Shown piece by piece: positions 23,469 through 42,115 of a stretch of DNA of 64,000 nucleotides (the first letter of the stretch is position 1; each line of letters starts with the position of its first letter). Location: positions 18,030,001 to 18,094,000 of the forward strand of contig NC_037090.1 of the NCBI RefSeq assembly GCF_002994745.2, in the 5' to 3' direction. A model generated the notes under the pieces. The model saw only the letters and a list, made by a program, of their open reading frames with translations, was not told where the DNA came from and did no database searches. The DNA is from Rosa chinensis. Its lineage: Eukaryota > Streptophyta > Magnoliopsida > Rosales > Rosaceae. The translations under genes were made by a program, and so were the position numbers.

Positions 23469-24159
23469 ATCAGAGCTTTTTACCAATAAATGCAAAAGGT
23501 AGAAAATGTTTCCCTCACGTCAGATGCTTTTCCCTTGCAAACCATTTTTTTTTTTTACTTAACGAAGAATGTCATTCATTGATACTGCAACGAGAGTACA
23601 CATAAGGACTTGCTCCTGTAGAGTTGTCACCAAAAGTCATTACCTAAGCACGCACCTCTATGAAAACAAATAATAAAAAAAAGGAAAAAATTCACCAACG
23701 GTGTCTGGACACTTTGGTGACTTTCAGAATGATACCTGAACTCTGAATGTTATCAATGTGATACCTAGACTTTACTTTTCGTATTATCGTCGTACCTCTG
23801 ACGAACTTCCGTCACGTCTCCGTCAACTGTGAGCACGTGAGCCTAAAAATGAGGGCAAAAAAGACATTCTGCTCTCAGTTTGTTTTAGGAAAAAATTCAC
23901 CAACGGTGTCTGGACACTTAGGGGACTTTCAGAATGATACCTGAACTTACAAAGCTATCAATGTGATACCTGGACTCATTTTTTCGTATCAACGTCGTAC
24001 CTACGACCAATTTCCGTCATAGAGCCGTTAAATTTTGCACGTGAGTAACTTAATGAAGACAAAAAGACCGATTTACCCTCAAAAGTTTTTTTTTCTTTCT
24101 TTTATTTCTTTCTCTCTTTCTTTCTTTATTCTTCTTTCTTTCTTTCTTCTTCTTTTTTT

Positions 24160-24770
24160 TGGTTTCTTCTTCCCCTGATTTGAATCATCAAGATTCAAAT
24201 CATCTTGCTTGTCCAATTCCCACCGTCGATTGCCGATCAAACACCGCCGCTGTGTCTCAATCCACCTTCATGCACCGCAGATGTTTATGGTTCCCCCTAC
24301 TTCAAATCCTACAGCAAATTGAAATTGCACTGAGGCTTCGCCGCCGACGCCGACTTAGCCACCACCACTCTCGTTCTCTCCTCCGACCCCCTTTTATACA
24401 CCATTGATCAGAAACTCAGACCATGCCAACCCTTCACTCTCAAATCACAGCTCCAATCCCACCCTGTCATCCTCTCCGTCGTTCCCGACATGCAACACCA
24501 CCTCCACACCATCCTCACCTACAACTTCATCGGTCTAGCAAACAATTTCGGCCTCTAGCCAAACTTCGATCAGAAGCAATTGTAGGCAGCCAAAGATTAA
24601 CAACTTAGGCCTCCACACCATCCTCACCTGCAGAAAATTCGAGCTGTTCTGATTCACCAGCTCCGCCACTCCGCTGCTACCCACCATTGCGCCTCGCCGA
24701 TTAGCAGACAAAGAACTCGGAGCCTCCACCATTGAGAAATGGAGGCTCGCGTTCTGTGTGTCCTGCGCGG
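24160..24770 (+). pseudogene. Unidentified gene fragment in Pack-MULE P1
   Basis: This C-rich, coding-like stretch is shared with the second element at 41215-41830. Pieces readable in both are LLYTIDQKLRP, TLKSQLQSH, LANNFGL (FGL in both) and ELGASTIEKWRLAFCVSCAA. Stops interrupt every frame. The donor gene is not recognised. Conservation in both copies shows it was captured before the two elements separated. Confidence 0.5.
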
Positions 24771-24789
24771 CGGATATCGGCACTGTCGG

Positions 24790-25166
24790 ATAAGATGTTG
24801 TCTGAACAGAAATTGAGTTCGGGTTCCACGGCGGCAGCTCGTCAAGCTCGTCGATTGCAGCCTTGGCTTTCTTGATGACCCAATCGACGGCCTTGCTGGG
24901 CCGGTCTTATCCGAGCCGGTCTTGCACGTCATAGAATTGAATGGCGGTGTGGGCGGCGAGCCGGACGCGGTGGTCCCTGGGGCCTTTGGCGGTGTAGACC
25001 TTGCTGTGGCGATCCTTCCGTCGGTGGCCCTTAGAATGTGGCCTTGAGCCTCCACGATTTCGCTGGCGGTGGAGGAAGAAGCAGTCCTTATACCCAAACC
25101 CAATCGAGAAGCAGCGGAGGATGACGTCATTGCGCAGTGGTGGAGGTTGTTGTGGCTCTCCCCCAT
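24790..25166 (-). pseudogene. TCP4-like transcription factor N-terminal fragment (captured)
   Basis: On the minus strand an ATG at 25166 opens [20 protein letters not shown], then [20 protein letters not shown] and GHILRAT, like the N-terminus of CIN-type TCP proteins (TCP3/4 group). After a frameshift near 25010 the TCP domain reads [20 protein letters not shown], then [16 protein letters not shown], a TAA stop (24907-24909, where Tyr is expected), DRPSKAVDWVIKKAKAAIDE and LPPWNPN. That is the basic region, both helices and the conserved Pro-Pro-Trp tail. TCP proteins bind DNA as dimers and control leaf growth. Here the fragment lies in a transposon, has a frameshift and a stop, and is not functional. 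Confidence 0.85.
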
Positions 25167-25766
25167 TTTTCTTCCTGCATATTCCATGGTGGGTTCTCCG
25201 AAAGCGGTGGTGTTGGCAAGGAGAGAAGGAGAAAATAAAGAAATTGAAAAAGAAGAAGAAGAAGAATAAATAAAGAAAGAAAGAAAAGAAAGGAAAGAAA
25301 AAACTTTTGAGGGTAAATCAATCTTTATTATGTGACTCACGTGCATCGCACGTGCAAAATTTAACTGCTCAGTGACGGAAATTGGTCGTAGGTACGACGT
25401 TGATATGAAAAAATGAGTCCAGGTATCACATTGATAATTTTGTAAGTTCAGGTATCATTCTGAATGTCCTCTAAGTGTTCAGACACCGTTGGTGAATTTT
25501 TCTCGAGGGTAAATCGGTCTTTTTGTCTTCATTAAGTGACTCACGTGCATTGTACGTGCAAAATTTAACGGCTCCGTGATGAAAATTGGTTGTAGGTACG
25601 ACGTTGATATGAAAAAATGAGTCCAGGTATCACATTGATAACTTTGTAAATTCAGGTATCATTCTGAAAGTCCCCTAAGTGTCCAGACACCGTTGGCGAA
25701 TTTTTCCCTAAAAAAAAACTAGTTGCTCCAATTAAGCCCTTAAATAAGAATTCAAGGGAATGCTAA

Positions 25767-26178
25767 GAGTGTGTTTGGACGAAGGAAAAAATGATGGAAT
25801 TTAATTGGAAGTGAGAATTTCATAATTTCTAAAAGCCAATTCCCTTGTTTGACTTTATCAGATTGGAAATTTTAAATTTCTCTATGGAAAAAAAACGAAA
25901 GAATTCGTTATTTAAATTCCTAACTTCAATTTCCACCAAAATATGTGTCATTTACTAATTCCTTTGCAGTATTCAATTTTTATTCCAAAACAAGACTTTT
26001 TTCTATTTTATGTTTTTATTGTTTTAAACTTTCTTAATTTATTACACATTTTAAATCCTAAATAGATGCAACCAAACAATAGAAATTGCAATTAATGGAA
26101 TTTTAGATTGATGGAGTTAAAGATTCAATCATTTATAAATTCCTATAGATTTTATAATTTTCTCATCCAAACGCACCG
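25767..26178. mobile_element. Harbinger/Tourist-like MITE
   Basis: Ends GAGTGTGTTTGGACGAAGG and, in reverse, CGGTGCGTTTGGATGAGAA are inverted repeats, and TAA flanks both sides (25764-25766, 26179-26181). The GTGTTTGG-type end with a TAA target duplication is usual for PIF/Harbinger MITEs. Interior AT-rich. Confidence 0.7.
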
Positions 26179-26295
26179 TAAAAGAAATCAAAATACGAAA
26201 CTCAGTTGAAGTTTTGTGACATCGTCCTTAATCAAAAGAGGCCGCATACACCTCATTCATATTAACCAACGTCATGTTGCTCCCCTTTACATTAA

Positions 26296-26771
26296 AGCCT
26301 CGTTTGGTTCACGGAAGGGAAATCGATTCCCTTGTCTTTCCCGTGGGGAAGGGAAACTAAAGTTCTTGTCAGATTTCCTTTCCTGTGTTTGGTAAAGCAG
26401 GGAAAGCATCGAGGAAAGATCATTTGATTTCCCTTCCGATGTTTGGTTGGTGCAGGAAAGGAAATTAAAAATATATCAATGTTTCAATAATACCCTTCTA
26501 TTTTAAAATAAAAATAACCTGGAATGAATTTTCAACACTACCAAGGGTACTCAAGCAATTAATGCTAGGGTATTATTGTCCAAAATTATTGCAATTAATG
26601 CTGGGAAATAAGATAGGAAACTCAATCCCATGAAGTTTAAGTGGAATGAGTTTACGTACCCCCAACTTTCCCCTATATCAGGAAAACATTTCCGGATTTT
26701 GTGGTTACCAAACAAAGGAAATGAATAACTTTTCTTTCCCAAGTCCTCAAATCCGCGAAACAAACGAGGCC
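26296..26771. mobile_element. Harbinger-like MITE
   Basis: Left end AGCCTCGTTTGGTTCACGG; right end in reverse GGCCTCGTTTGTTTCGCGG; TAA on both sides (26293-26295, 26772-26774). The interior repeats GGGAAAxGGAAA-type motifs. Non-coding. Confidence 0.7.
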
Positions 26772-26774
26772 TAA

Positions 26775-27631
26775 GGTGAGCCCCATCATCCTTTGGAGCC
26801 TCAACATGATAATAACATGATCCTTAAGATTTGTCCTTGTGTCACTTGAATAAAGAGGGTTGGTAGGAAGAATCTCCACCATGCTTTCCAACTTGAAACA
26901 TGTCTAAGGTTGCGAGATAAAACCCCAGGCAATTCTCATATCCATAGCAGCCTCCACCTCCGTGGTGAAATAAAAGACCCTACGCAAACGAATCTAACAT
27001 TTGAAATAAAAAAGAAGAACTAGATATATCCATTGCTCTGCTTCTCCCAAAAGAACTGCAATTCAATCATACATACCTAATTATCCAACCAAATCGAGGA
27101 TTCGATTACGACAACACGCGTTGTCAATTCAAAGAGTAAAAAAAATCCCACGCACTATACCCAGTTCTCCTTTAAAATCAACGGGAAACCATAAGCATGG
27201 CCCCTAATTCTTGGTTTTGAGATGCATTTTTCCTAAGAGTATATACTTACCACTCAAGGTGAGCAATATTATACATAGACTCACCACTTCTATTAGGCCA
27301 CAAAATAAAGTTTAAGTTTTAAGTGGACTCATTGTCATTGATTCATCTTTTTTGGCATGAACAAAACCTACCATGTTGTCGTCAATTATCTAACTTTCCA
27401 AAACTGAATTTGACCAAGCCGACAACTTTATATCGGTTTAGGGCAGTTTCAATTTCCATTATATTGAGTTCAACAAATTGACTTATCCTTAACAAAAATT
27501 TGACCTCTTCAATATGGTTAACACTTATCTTAATAAAGTTAGTTTGAACTCAACAAATAATTATTGTGTGGTTGAGACTACCATGTATCCCTGGTCGCGA
27601 TACTTACAGTAGCAACATATGCATAAAATGA
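26775..27631. other. Intergenic, no gene seen
   Basis: Mixed AT-rich DNA without long frames or recognised ends. Confidence 0.4.
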
Positions 27632-28267
27632 TTTTTTTTTTTTTTTTGCTTTAAAGGAATTTGAAACCCAATTTAGTTGGGCATATTATTAGATAATGAA
27701 ACAGTATATAACGAGAAGAAGCCCTGTGAAAAAGCAACTTGAAAAGAAACTCTCGCTAAGAAACGAACTAAGCCAAATCCACAGGATAAAGACCGACAAG
27801 AAGGAAGTTCATGGTCCTCGGTAAGAAATCATTGATGATGCATCAAAGCTAAGAGACTGCATTATGAAGTGAAGGGCATCATCCCAGCAAAAATCACCAC
27901 CATGATCTTTCTCATAATTAGTAAGAGCATCTGCAATAGTACTCCCCTCACGGTAAATTTGAGACACTAGAACGTTCAATTAACTAGCAAGGTGCAACCC
28001 ATTTCGCCAATGAGTCTGTAACCTCTAGGGTACCAATTTGGGTTTTTAAAATATTGAACAACCAACATAGAATTAGTTTCTAGCCATAGGTAATTCCACC
28101 CTTTGTTCTGTGCAATTTTCAAGGCCTATAAGAATGCGAGGACTTCAGCATCAATGACGCTATGAGCTTCAACTTTTATAGAGAAGGCAGCCAGAAAAAC
28201 CATAGAATGATTACAGAATACTCCTCTTGAACCTGCTTGATTTAAGTTCCGAATTGACCCATCTCTA
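27632..28267 (-). pseudogene. LINE 3' end with RNase H-like remnant
   Basis: On the minus strand DGSIRNLNQAGSRGVFCNHS, VFLAAFSIKVEAHSVIDAEV, LAFL, a stop, ALKIAQNKGWNYLWLETNSM and LVVQYF follow the order of the RVT_3 RNase H-like domain (DGS, GGVFRN-type, ExxA, ETDS-type). Later codons are degraded. A T-run at 27632-27647 on the plus strand is the element's A-tail. The upstream part is cut by the hAT element that begins at 28268. Confidence 0.7.
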
Positions 28268-29908
28268 TAGGGGTTATCAATGGGTAGGCCGAGCTTTTTC
28301 TTAAAAATCAAGGCCTATGCCCATTATAGGCCCAAGGCCTTAAGGGCTTTTTCAGGCCAGGCTGAGCCCATTATATTTATATGTATGTTCTTTTATTAAA
28401 AAAAAAAAAACAAAAAGCTATATAAAAATTATGATATGTTAATGATTGAACAAGAGAAAATACAAAATTAACAGAGAATATGATCTAATAATACAATAAT
28501 TAGTTCACATATTCAACTAATAACTACATAAAAGAAATAATAACCGTAATGGTTCCAGAAAAATAACAGTAATGGTTCCAGAAAAGATGGGAGAGAGTGA
28601 GAGCTCTGTAAACCCTAGCGCCGTCGTCGATGGGCGTCCCTTTTGGAGGCCTCCTTCGCCTTCTTTCCAGCGTCCGCTCAAGTGTAAGAGTTCTCCTTGC
28701 TATGGCTGCAAGGCTTTCATCCTTCGATGGAACAATCTTCCAACGACGGCAAGGGATCTGATTGGTTGGGTGTCTTGTGCTCTATGCCTTCGGGTCTGGG
28801 GCTTCTTGATGTTGTGGGATCCTGGCGATACCCTGATCGGTGTGCAGCCGCTCCTAGCTGGCGAGTGGTGGAGGCGAGATCGGTCAACAAGCAGGCTGCT
28901 ATGGGTGATGCGACGATGTCGATATCAGGCTAGGCTGGTTTCTGCTTTCTTGCACGGTGGTGGCTGGGTTCTTACTTGGTGGCTGATCTTGTTCTGGTGG
29001 TGGGGATGGTTAGAGATCACTTCAGGTGATGGCTGGTGGTGGAGCTTGGGTTCTCTGCGTTAGGTGCCCAGAGTAATCTGGGTTATCCAGATAGGCTGGG
29101 GCTGGGCCGATGCCACACATATGCTGGGCCAGACTTTTCCATAGGTCTGGATCTGGGACCCGGGTGGATCTTTGGCTACTTCTTTGTTACCTTGGATGAT
29201 GCCTTTGGGTGTGACAAGTTTATTTTCAGGTGGATTGAGCCCTTCTAGATTCTATAAAAAGGCTCGGTATAGTCACGCTGTGAGTACCACAATTGAGTGC
29301 TTTGGCGAGCAGTGTCCCTTATGCTGGGTCGAATTTAGTTTTGATTGGTCAGCTGATCTTTTGCATGCTCGAATCACAAATTCTGATTGTTAGGTCTACA
29401 AATCTCAAGGTCATGACAATGGTTGTGTTGTTGGTAATTATCTTGAGGACAATGAGGATTTACCTTTAGAATTTGTTAGTTTTTATAGAAAAGTTTCATA
29501 GCAGAGTTTTATTGTACAAGGACAATTGGTTGATGTAGTACATCTTCTAGTTTGTTCTATCTTAGCTCTATGACCAAGGCATTTCTAGCCTTTGTATGCT
29601 CCCAATTGGGATGCCCCATTCAATGAACTTTTCTTTAAAAAAAAACAAACTACAAAAAAGAAATATTAATACCTTTATTGAATGAGCTTTTGGAAAGGGC
29701 TTATAAGGCTAGGCCGGATGAGCTTTAATGGGCATATAGTAGGTCGGGCCACGTCTGGGGTTTGAACCCTCCGCCCTATCCCTACCTCATACATGCCCAA
29801 CGGGCAAGGCTAAGATGAGTTTTGCTATGGGCCAGCTCGGACTTTTGCCCAATGGGCCGGGCGAGCTCCCATGGGCTTTTGGGCCCGCGGGCCAAATGAT
29901 GACCCCTA
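28268..29908. mobile_element. hAT-like element interrupted by a LINE derivative
   Basis: Left end TAGGGGTTATCAATGGGTAG; right end in reverse TAGGGGTCATCATTTGGCCC; GGCCC/GGGCC-rich subterminal regions on both sides. Flanking 8-mers CATCTCTA and CATCCGTA match at 6 of 8, suggesting an old hAT target duplication. Without the LINE (28544-29647) the element would be about 0.5 kb, a non-autonomous size. Confidence 0.6.
28544..29647 (+). mobile_element. Short LINE derivative nested in the hAT element
   Basis: A 22-bp direct repeat with two mismatches flanks it (28522-28543 and 29648-29669; core AAAAGAAATA). It starts with a LINE-like 5' UTR (GTGAGAGCTCTGTAAACCCT) and ends with AATGAACTTTTCTTTAAAAA. 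Between are only frames broken by stops (for example 28572-29063); no reverse transcriptase or endonuclease. Just inside the left end GTAATGGTTCCAGAAAA is tandemly repeated (28547 and 28570). Confidence 0.7.
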
Positions 29909-30284
29909 CATCCGTATTAGCCTTCACCCATAGGGTCATGAGGCTTCCAAGCGACAAATATAAATCTAGAGGCCTAAGCTCTCAACGTCATAAGCCTAGG
30001 AGCTTGAAAATACGACGGTTGTTAGCAGTTGGGCTTTCATGTCTGAAGGCCAAGCTAGCAAAATCTTTGAGGGCACTAGAGAAAAATAGACGAGAACGAT
30101 TTGGGCCAAAAAAAACCCAATTCTTTTTTTTTTCCTTAACTTATTAAATTCTATTCGATTTGCATCTCAATAATTAGTATTCAGTAAGAATTGTTTTCAC
30201 ATGAAATACTTGCATTTTGGACATGAGAAAATTGTTTTTTGAAATTATACTCAACAGACAATAATGATTTTTTCTATAAGATGA

Positions 30285-30450
30285 TAATGAGAGTTATTCC
30301 AATTTTTACTTAACCAAGCGAAGAAAGAATCCTGAGTAGTGGGATAAACTGTAATATAAGAAGAAAGAGCATTCCAAACTTCAACAGAGTATGAACATTG
30401 AAGAAAGAGATGATCGATTGTTTCACAATGAGTTTTACAAACAGGACATA
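30285..30450 (-). pseudogene. LINE zf-RVT remnant
   Basis: The minus strand reads CPVCKTHCETIDHLFLQCSY then VEVWNALSSYITVY and FFAWLSKNWNN. CPxC...H-LFxxC...W is the zinc-binding motif (zf-RVT) that follows reverse transcriptase in plant LINE ORF2. The fragment is open but isolated, 200 bases beyond the CYP79 stop codon. Confidence 0.75.
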
Positions 30451-30650
30451 GATTCGTAATATATTAGAAAATCTCCTTAATCAACTAGTAGTAGACAATT
30501 TATTTTATATTAGTATCTATGCAAAATATTTAATCTTTGGTGGAATTTTAATTTTACAGATAGATGTTTGTAAGTAATTATACTGTTAAAATATAGGGCT
30601 TTAATTATGAACTAGCCAAGGGTTTTATATGCAATTTACTCTAGGAACCT

Positions 30651-38916
<8,266 letters not shown>

Positions 38917-39068
38917 GATGAGTTTAATAGTGACTAGTGCTATGATTTGTAGAGAGGCATGAAGAAGAAGAATGAGAGGCTTGTATTAGAGAAGAACTCA
39001 TCACAATAAGGAAAAGAAACTGAAATTATATGTAAAAAGAAATCTGAATTGCAGACATCAATAAAATG

Positions 39069-39691
39069 TAGGGCTGTCACTCGGTCGGTTCGAATTGGTT
39101 ATAGGTATTACCAACTTCAAAACCAAAGCTTTCGGTTTCAAAACTGAGCTACCAATTACCAACCAAAATTTTCAGTTTTTAATTATATCTACCAAATTCG
39201 GTATTTCTGTTTTCGGTATTACCAACTTTAGAATAACAAATTCTTTATAATATAAATTATAATGAACAAAACTAGGTTTTTGAATTTTATAGTCATAAAC
39301 GTTGTATTCATCTACTAATTATAGCTTTCTTTTGTATATATGACATCAAGTTCTAGCAATTTTCAATAAAACTAGGTTATTTAACCATCTTTGACTAGGT
39401 TACTTAAAATACATGTACTATTAATGTAGTATATGTAGTAATGTTCATACTATTATAAAAGTTTTATGTTTATTTCTTAATATACATTATGTGTATTGAA
39501 AATTGTAGTATATAAATCTAATATTTAGATAATCGGTAGAGTCGGTATTTACCAAAACCAAATTAACTTTTTTGTGTAATTTTCGATTTCGGTTTTATCG
39601 GTCTCGGTTACCAAAAAGTTGGTTTACCAAACGTAAAACATCGGTTGGTATTCAGTCGGTTTGGTAATTATCAAACCAAGTGGCAGCCCTA
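39069..39691. mobile_element. hAT MITE just upstream of CYP79
   Basis: Ends TAGGGCTGTCACTCGGTC and, in reverse, TAGGGCTGCCACTTGGTT are inverted repeats. Flanking 8-mers ATAAAATG and GTAAAATG match at 7 of 8. The interior is AT-rich with ACCAACxTxxAAxACC motifs repeated in both directions. It lies about 150 bases before the CYP79 start codon. Confidence 0.75.
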
Positions 39692-40424
39692 GTAAAATGA
39701 AATGGTTACACTTACATACATACCTCGGCAAAGTTTTTGAAATAAGAAAACAATTAAGGATATAATTAATTGTAATAAATTGTAAAAATAAGAATTCTTT
39801 TAAATGATTATATTTCTGAACAAAAAAGAAGTTAATTCAAAATTTAATGAGTAGCTACAATTAAAGATACTAAAATTAAGGATTAGTTTTTTTTTTTTAG
39901 GGAAAATTAAGGATTAGTTATCATTTCATATTACTTTTCACTATCCCAAGGGTAAATTTGGCATATTAATAAACACAAAAAATATTTATTATACATTAAC
40001 ACTCTACAAGGAAGGTTACCTATATGGATTGGGTGTAGATTGGGTTTACCTATATGTATGGGTTTTTCCCAATACCTCTTTAGACAATTGGGTTTATAAC
40101 ATTGAATAACATACTTCTAGAATAGATAACTAATTAATCACATAGTTATGAGGTATCTAAAACTCTATACCTTTTGTCAATGTATTGAAAACAAAAACTC
40201 ATAGCATAAAACAACCTACCTACCTTATAGTCATGCTCCTCACTAATGTCATACCTTTGGAATAGGTAAGCAATGAAATTCATACCAAAAAAAAAAAAAT
40301 AGTAGGCATCAAAGGTATAGAACTTGAAAGTCATACCTACTACATATATACTAGGTTAACAGGGTTAACCTGAAAGTCATACCTACTATATATAGTGACT
40401 AGTGTAGGCATCAAAGGTATAGAA
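39692..40424. other. AT-rich intergenic with short direct repeats
   Basis: TAGGCATCAAAGGTATAGAA occurs at 40304 and 40405, and GAAAGTCATACCTACTA near 40327 and 40371, so the right part is a local tandem duplication. No gene seen. Confidence 0.6.
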
Positions 40425-41214
40425 TAGGGTTGTCACTCGGTCGGTTCGAATCGGTTATAGGTATTACAAACTTCAAAACCAAAGCTTTCGGTTTCAAAAT
40501 TGAGCTACCAATTACCAACCAAAATTTTCAGTTTTTAACTCTGTTCTAAAACTTTGCCGCCCAAGCCGCCTAGGCGGGAGTCCATGCTGATTAGGCGGCT
40601 AGGCGCTAGGCGGGCTCCCAGGCGGATTAGGCGGGCACCTAGACTGCCTAGGCTGATTAGGCGCCTAGGCGGTAGGCACTGCGCATGGGCGCATTCTCTC
40701 CCTTTTTTGATTCTTGAGGACTCTTTTGAAATTTGAATATTCTAGATGCAATTTTATTACTCTTTAAGCCTTATATATTTTTAAGGGAAAAATTCACCAA
40801 CGGTGTCTGGACACTTAGGGGACTTTCAGAATGATACCTGAACTTACAAAGTTATCAATGTAATACCTAGACTCATTTTTTCGTATCAACATCGTACTTA
40901 TGACCAATTTCCGTAACGGCTCCGTGACGGAAATTGGCCGTCCGTGACGGAAATTGGCCGTAGGTATCACATTGATACAAAAAAATGAGTCCAGGTATCA
41001 CATTGATAACTTTGTAAGTTCAGGTATCATTCTGAAAGTCCCTAAGTGTCCAGACACCGTTGGAGAATTTTTCCCAATTTTGCACGTGAGTCACTTAATG
41101 AAGACAAAATGACCGATTTACCCTCAAATTCTTTCTTTCTTTTCTTTTCTTTTTTTCTTTATTCTTCTTTCTTTCTTTCTTTCTTCTTCTTCTTCTTTTC
41201 TGGTTTCTTCTTCC

Positions 41215-41835
41215 CCTGATTTGAATCATCAAGATTCAAATCATCTTGCTCGTCCGATTCCCACCGCCGATCGCCGATCAAACACCGCCGCTGCGTCTCA
41301 ATCCACCTTTATGCACCACAGATGTTTCTGGTTCCCCCAACTTCAAATCCTATAGCAAATTGAAATTGTGGATTGAGGCTTCACCATTCACTCCGAGTTC
41401 ATCCCCGCCGCCGCCGCCAATGACTTGACCACCACCACTCTCGTTCTCTCCTCCGACCCCCTTTTATACACCATTGATCAGAAACTCAGACCCCGCCAGC
41501 CCTGCACTCTCAAATCACAGCTCCAATCACACCTCTCCATCCTCTCCTTCTTCCCGACATGCAACACCACCTCCACACCATCCTCACCTGCAACTTCATC
41601 GGTTTAGCCGACAACTTCGGCCTCTAGCCCAACTTCGATCAAAGGCAATTTTAGGTAGACAAAGATTAACAACTTCGGCCTCAACACCATCCTCACCTGC
41701 AGAAAATTCGAGCTGTTCTTATTCACCAGCTTCGCCACTCCGCTGCTACCCACCATTGTGCCTCGCCGATTAGTAAACAAAGGACTCGGAGCCTCCACCA
41801 TTGAGAAATTGAGGCTCACGTTCTGCGTGTCCTGC
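41215..41835 (+). pseudogene. Unidentified gene fragment in Pack-MULE P2
   Basis: Same cargo as at 24160-24770, with LLYTIDQKLRP and [19 protein letters not shown] readable. Stops in every frame. Donor gene unknown. Confidence 0.5.
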
Positions 41836-41842
41836 GCGGCCA

Positions 41843-42115
41843 ATCGACGACCTTGCTAGGCTGGTCGTATCCAAGCCGGTCCTGCATGTTGTAGAATTGA
41901 ATGGCGGTGTGGGCGACGAGCCTGATACTGCGATCCCTGGGGCCTTTGGTGGTGCAAACCTTGCTGTGGCTGTCCTTCCGGCCGGTGGCCCTTAGAATGT
42001 GGCCTTGACCCTCCACGATTTCGCTAGCGGTGGAGGAAGAAGCAGTCCTTATCCCCAAACCCAATCGAGAAGCAGCGGAGAATGACGTTGTTGTGCGGTG
42101 GTGGAGGTTGTTGTG
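41843..42115 (-). pseudogene. TCP domain fragment in Pack-MULE P2
   Basis: The minus strand reads [60 protein letters not shown] and [14 protein letters not shown] in one open frame: the TCP basic region and first helix without the frameshift and stop seen in P1. After VDW the second helix and tail are deleted and the sequence jumps to CCGCGCAGGACAC, which in P1 lies about 100 bases further on. The domain is therefore incomplete. Confidence 0.85.

Larger units (their letters stand above)
23683..25708. mobile_element. Pack-MULE P1 carrying TCP and other gene fragments
   Basis: Long inverted ends, starting GGAAAAAATTCACCAACGGT and ending in GGCGAATTTTTCCC. Both arms contain GTGTCTGGACACTT-type, ATGATACCTGAACT-type and TCAATGTGATACC-type blocks. 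Each side has two successive arm copies (23683-23886 and 23887-24090 left; about 25345-25503 and 25504-25708 right), so the ends were duplicated or two elements nested. TAAAAAAAA flanks it (23674-23682, 25709-25717), 9 bases as in Mutator elements but low-complexity. No transposase. The interior has an unidentified plus-strand fragment (24170-24760) and a minus-strand TCP fragment. Confidence 0.8.

Noticed and set aside
28572..29063. 163-codon Trp-rich frame as a gene
   Set aside because: It lies within a LINE derivative bounded by a 22-bp duplication, has odd composition and no domain.
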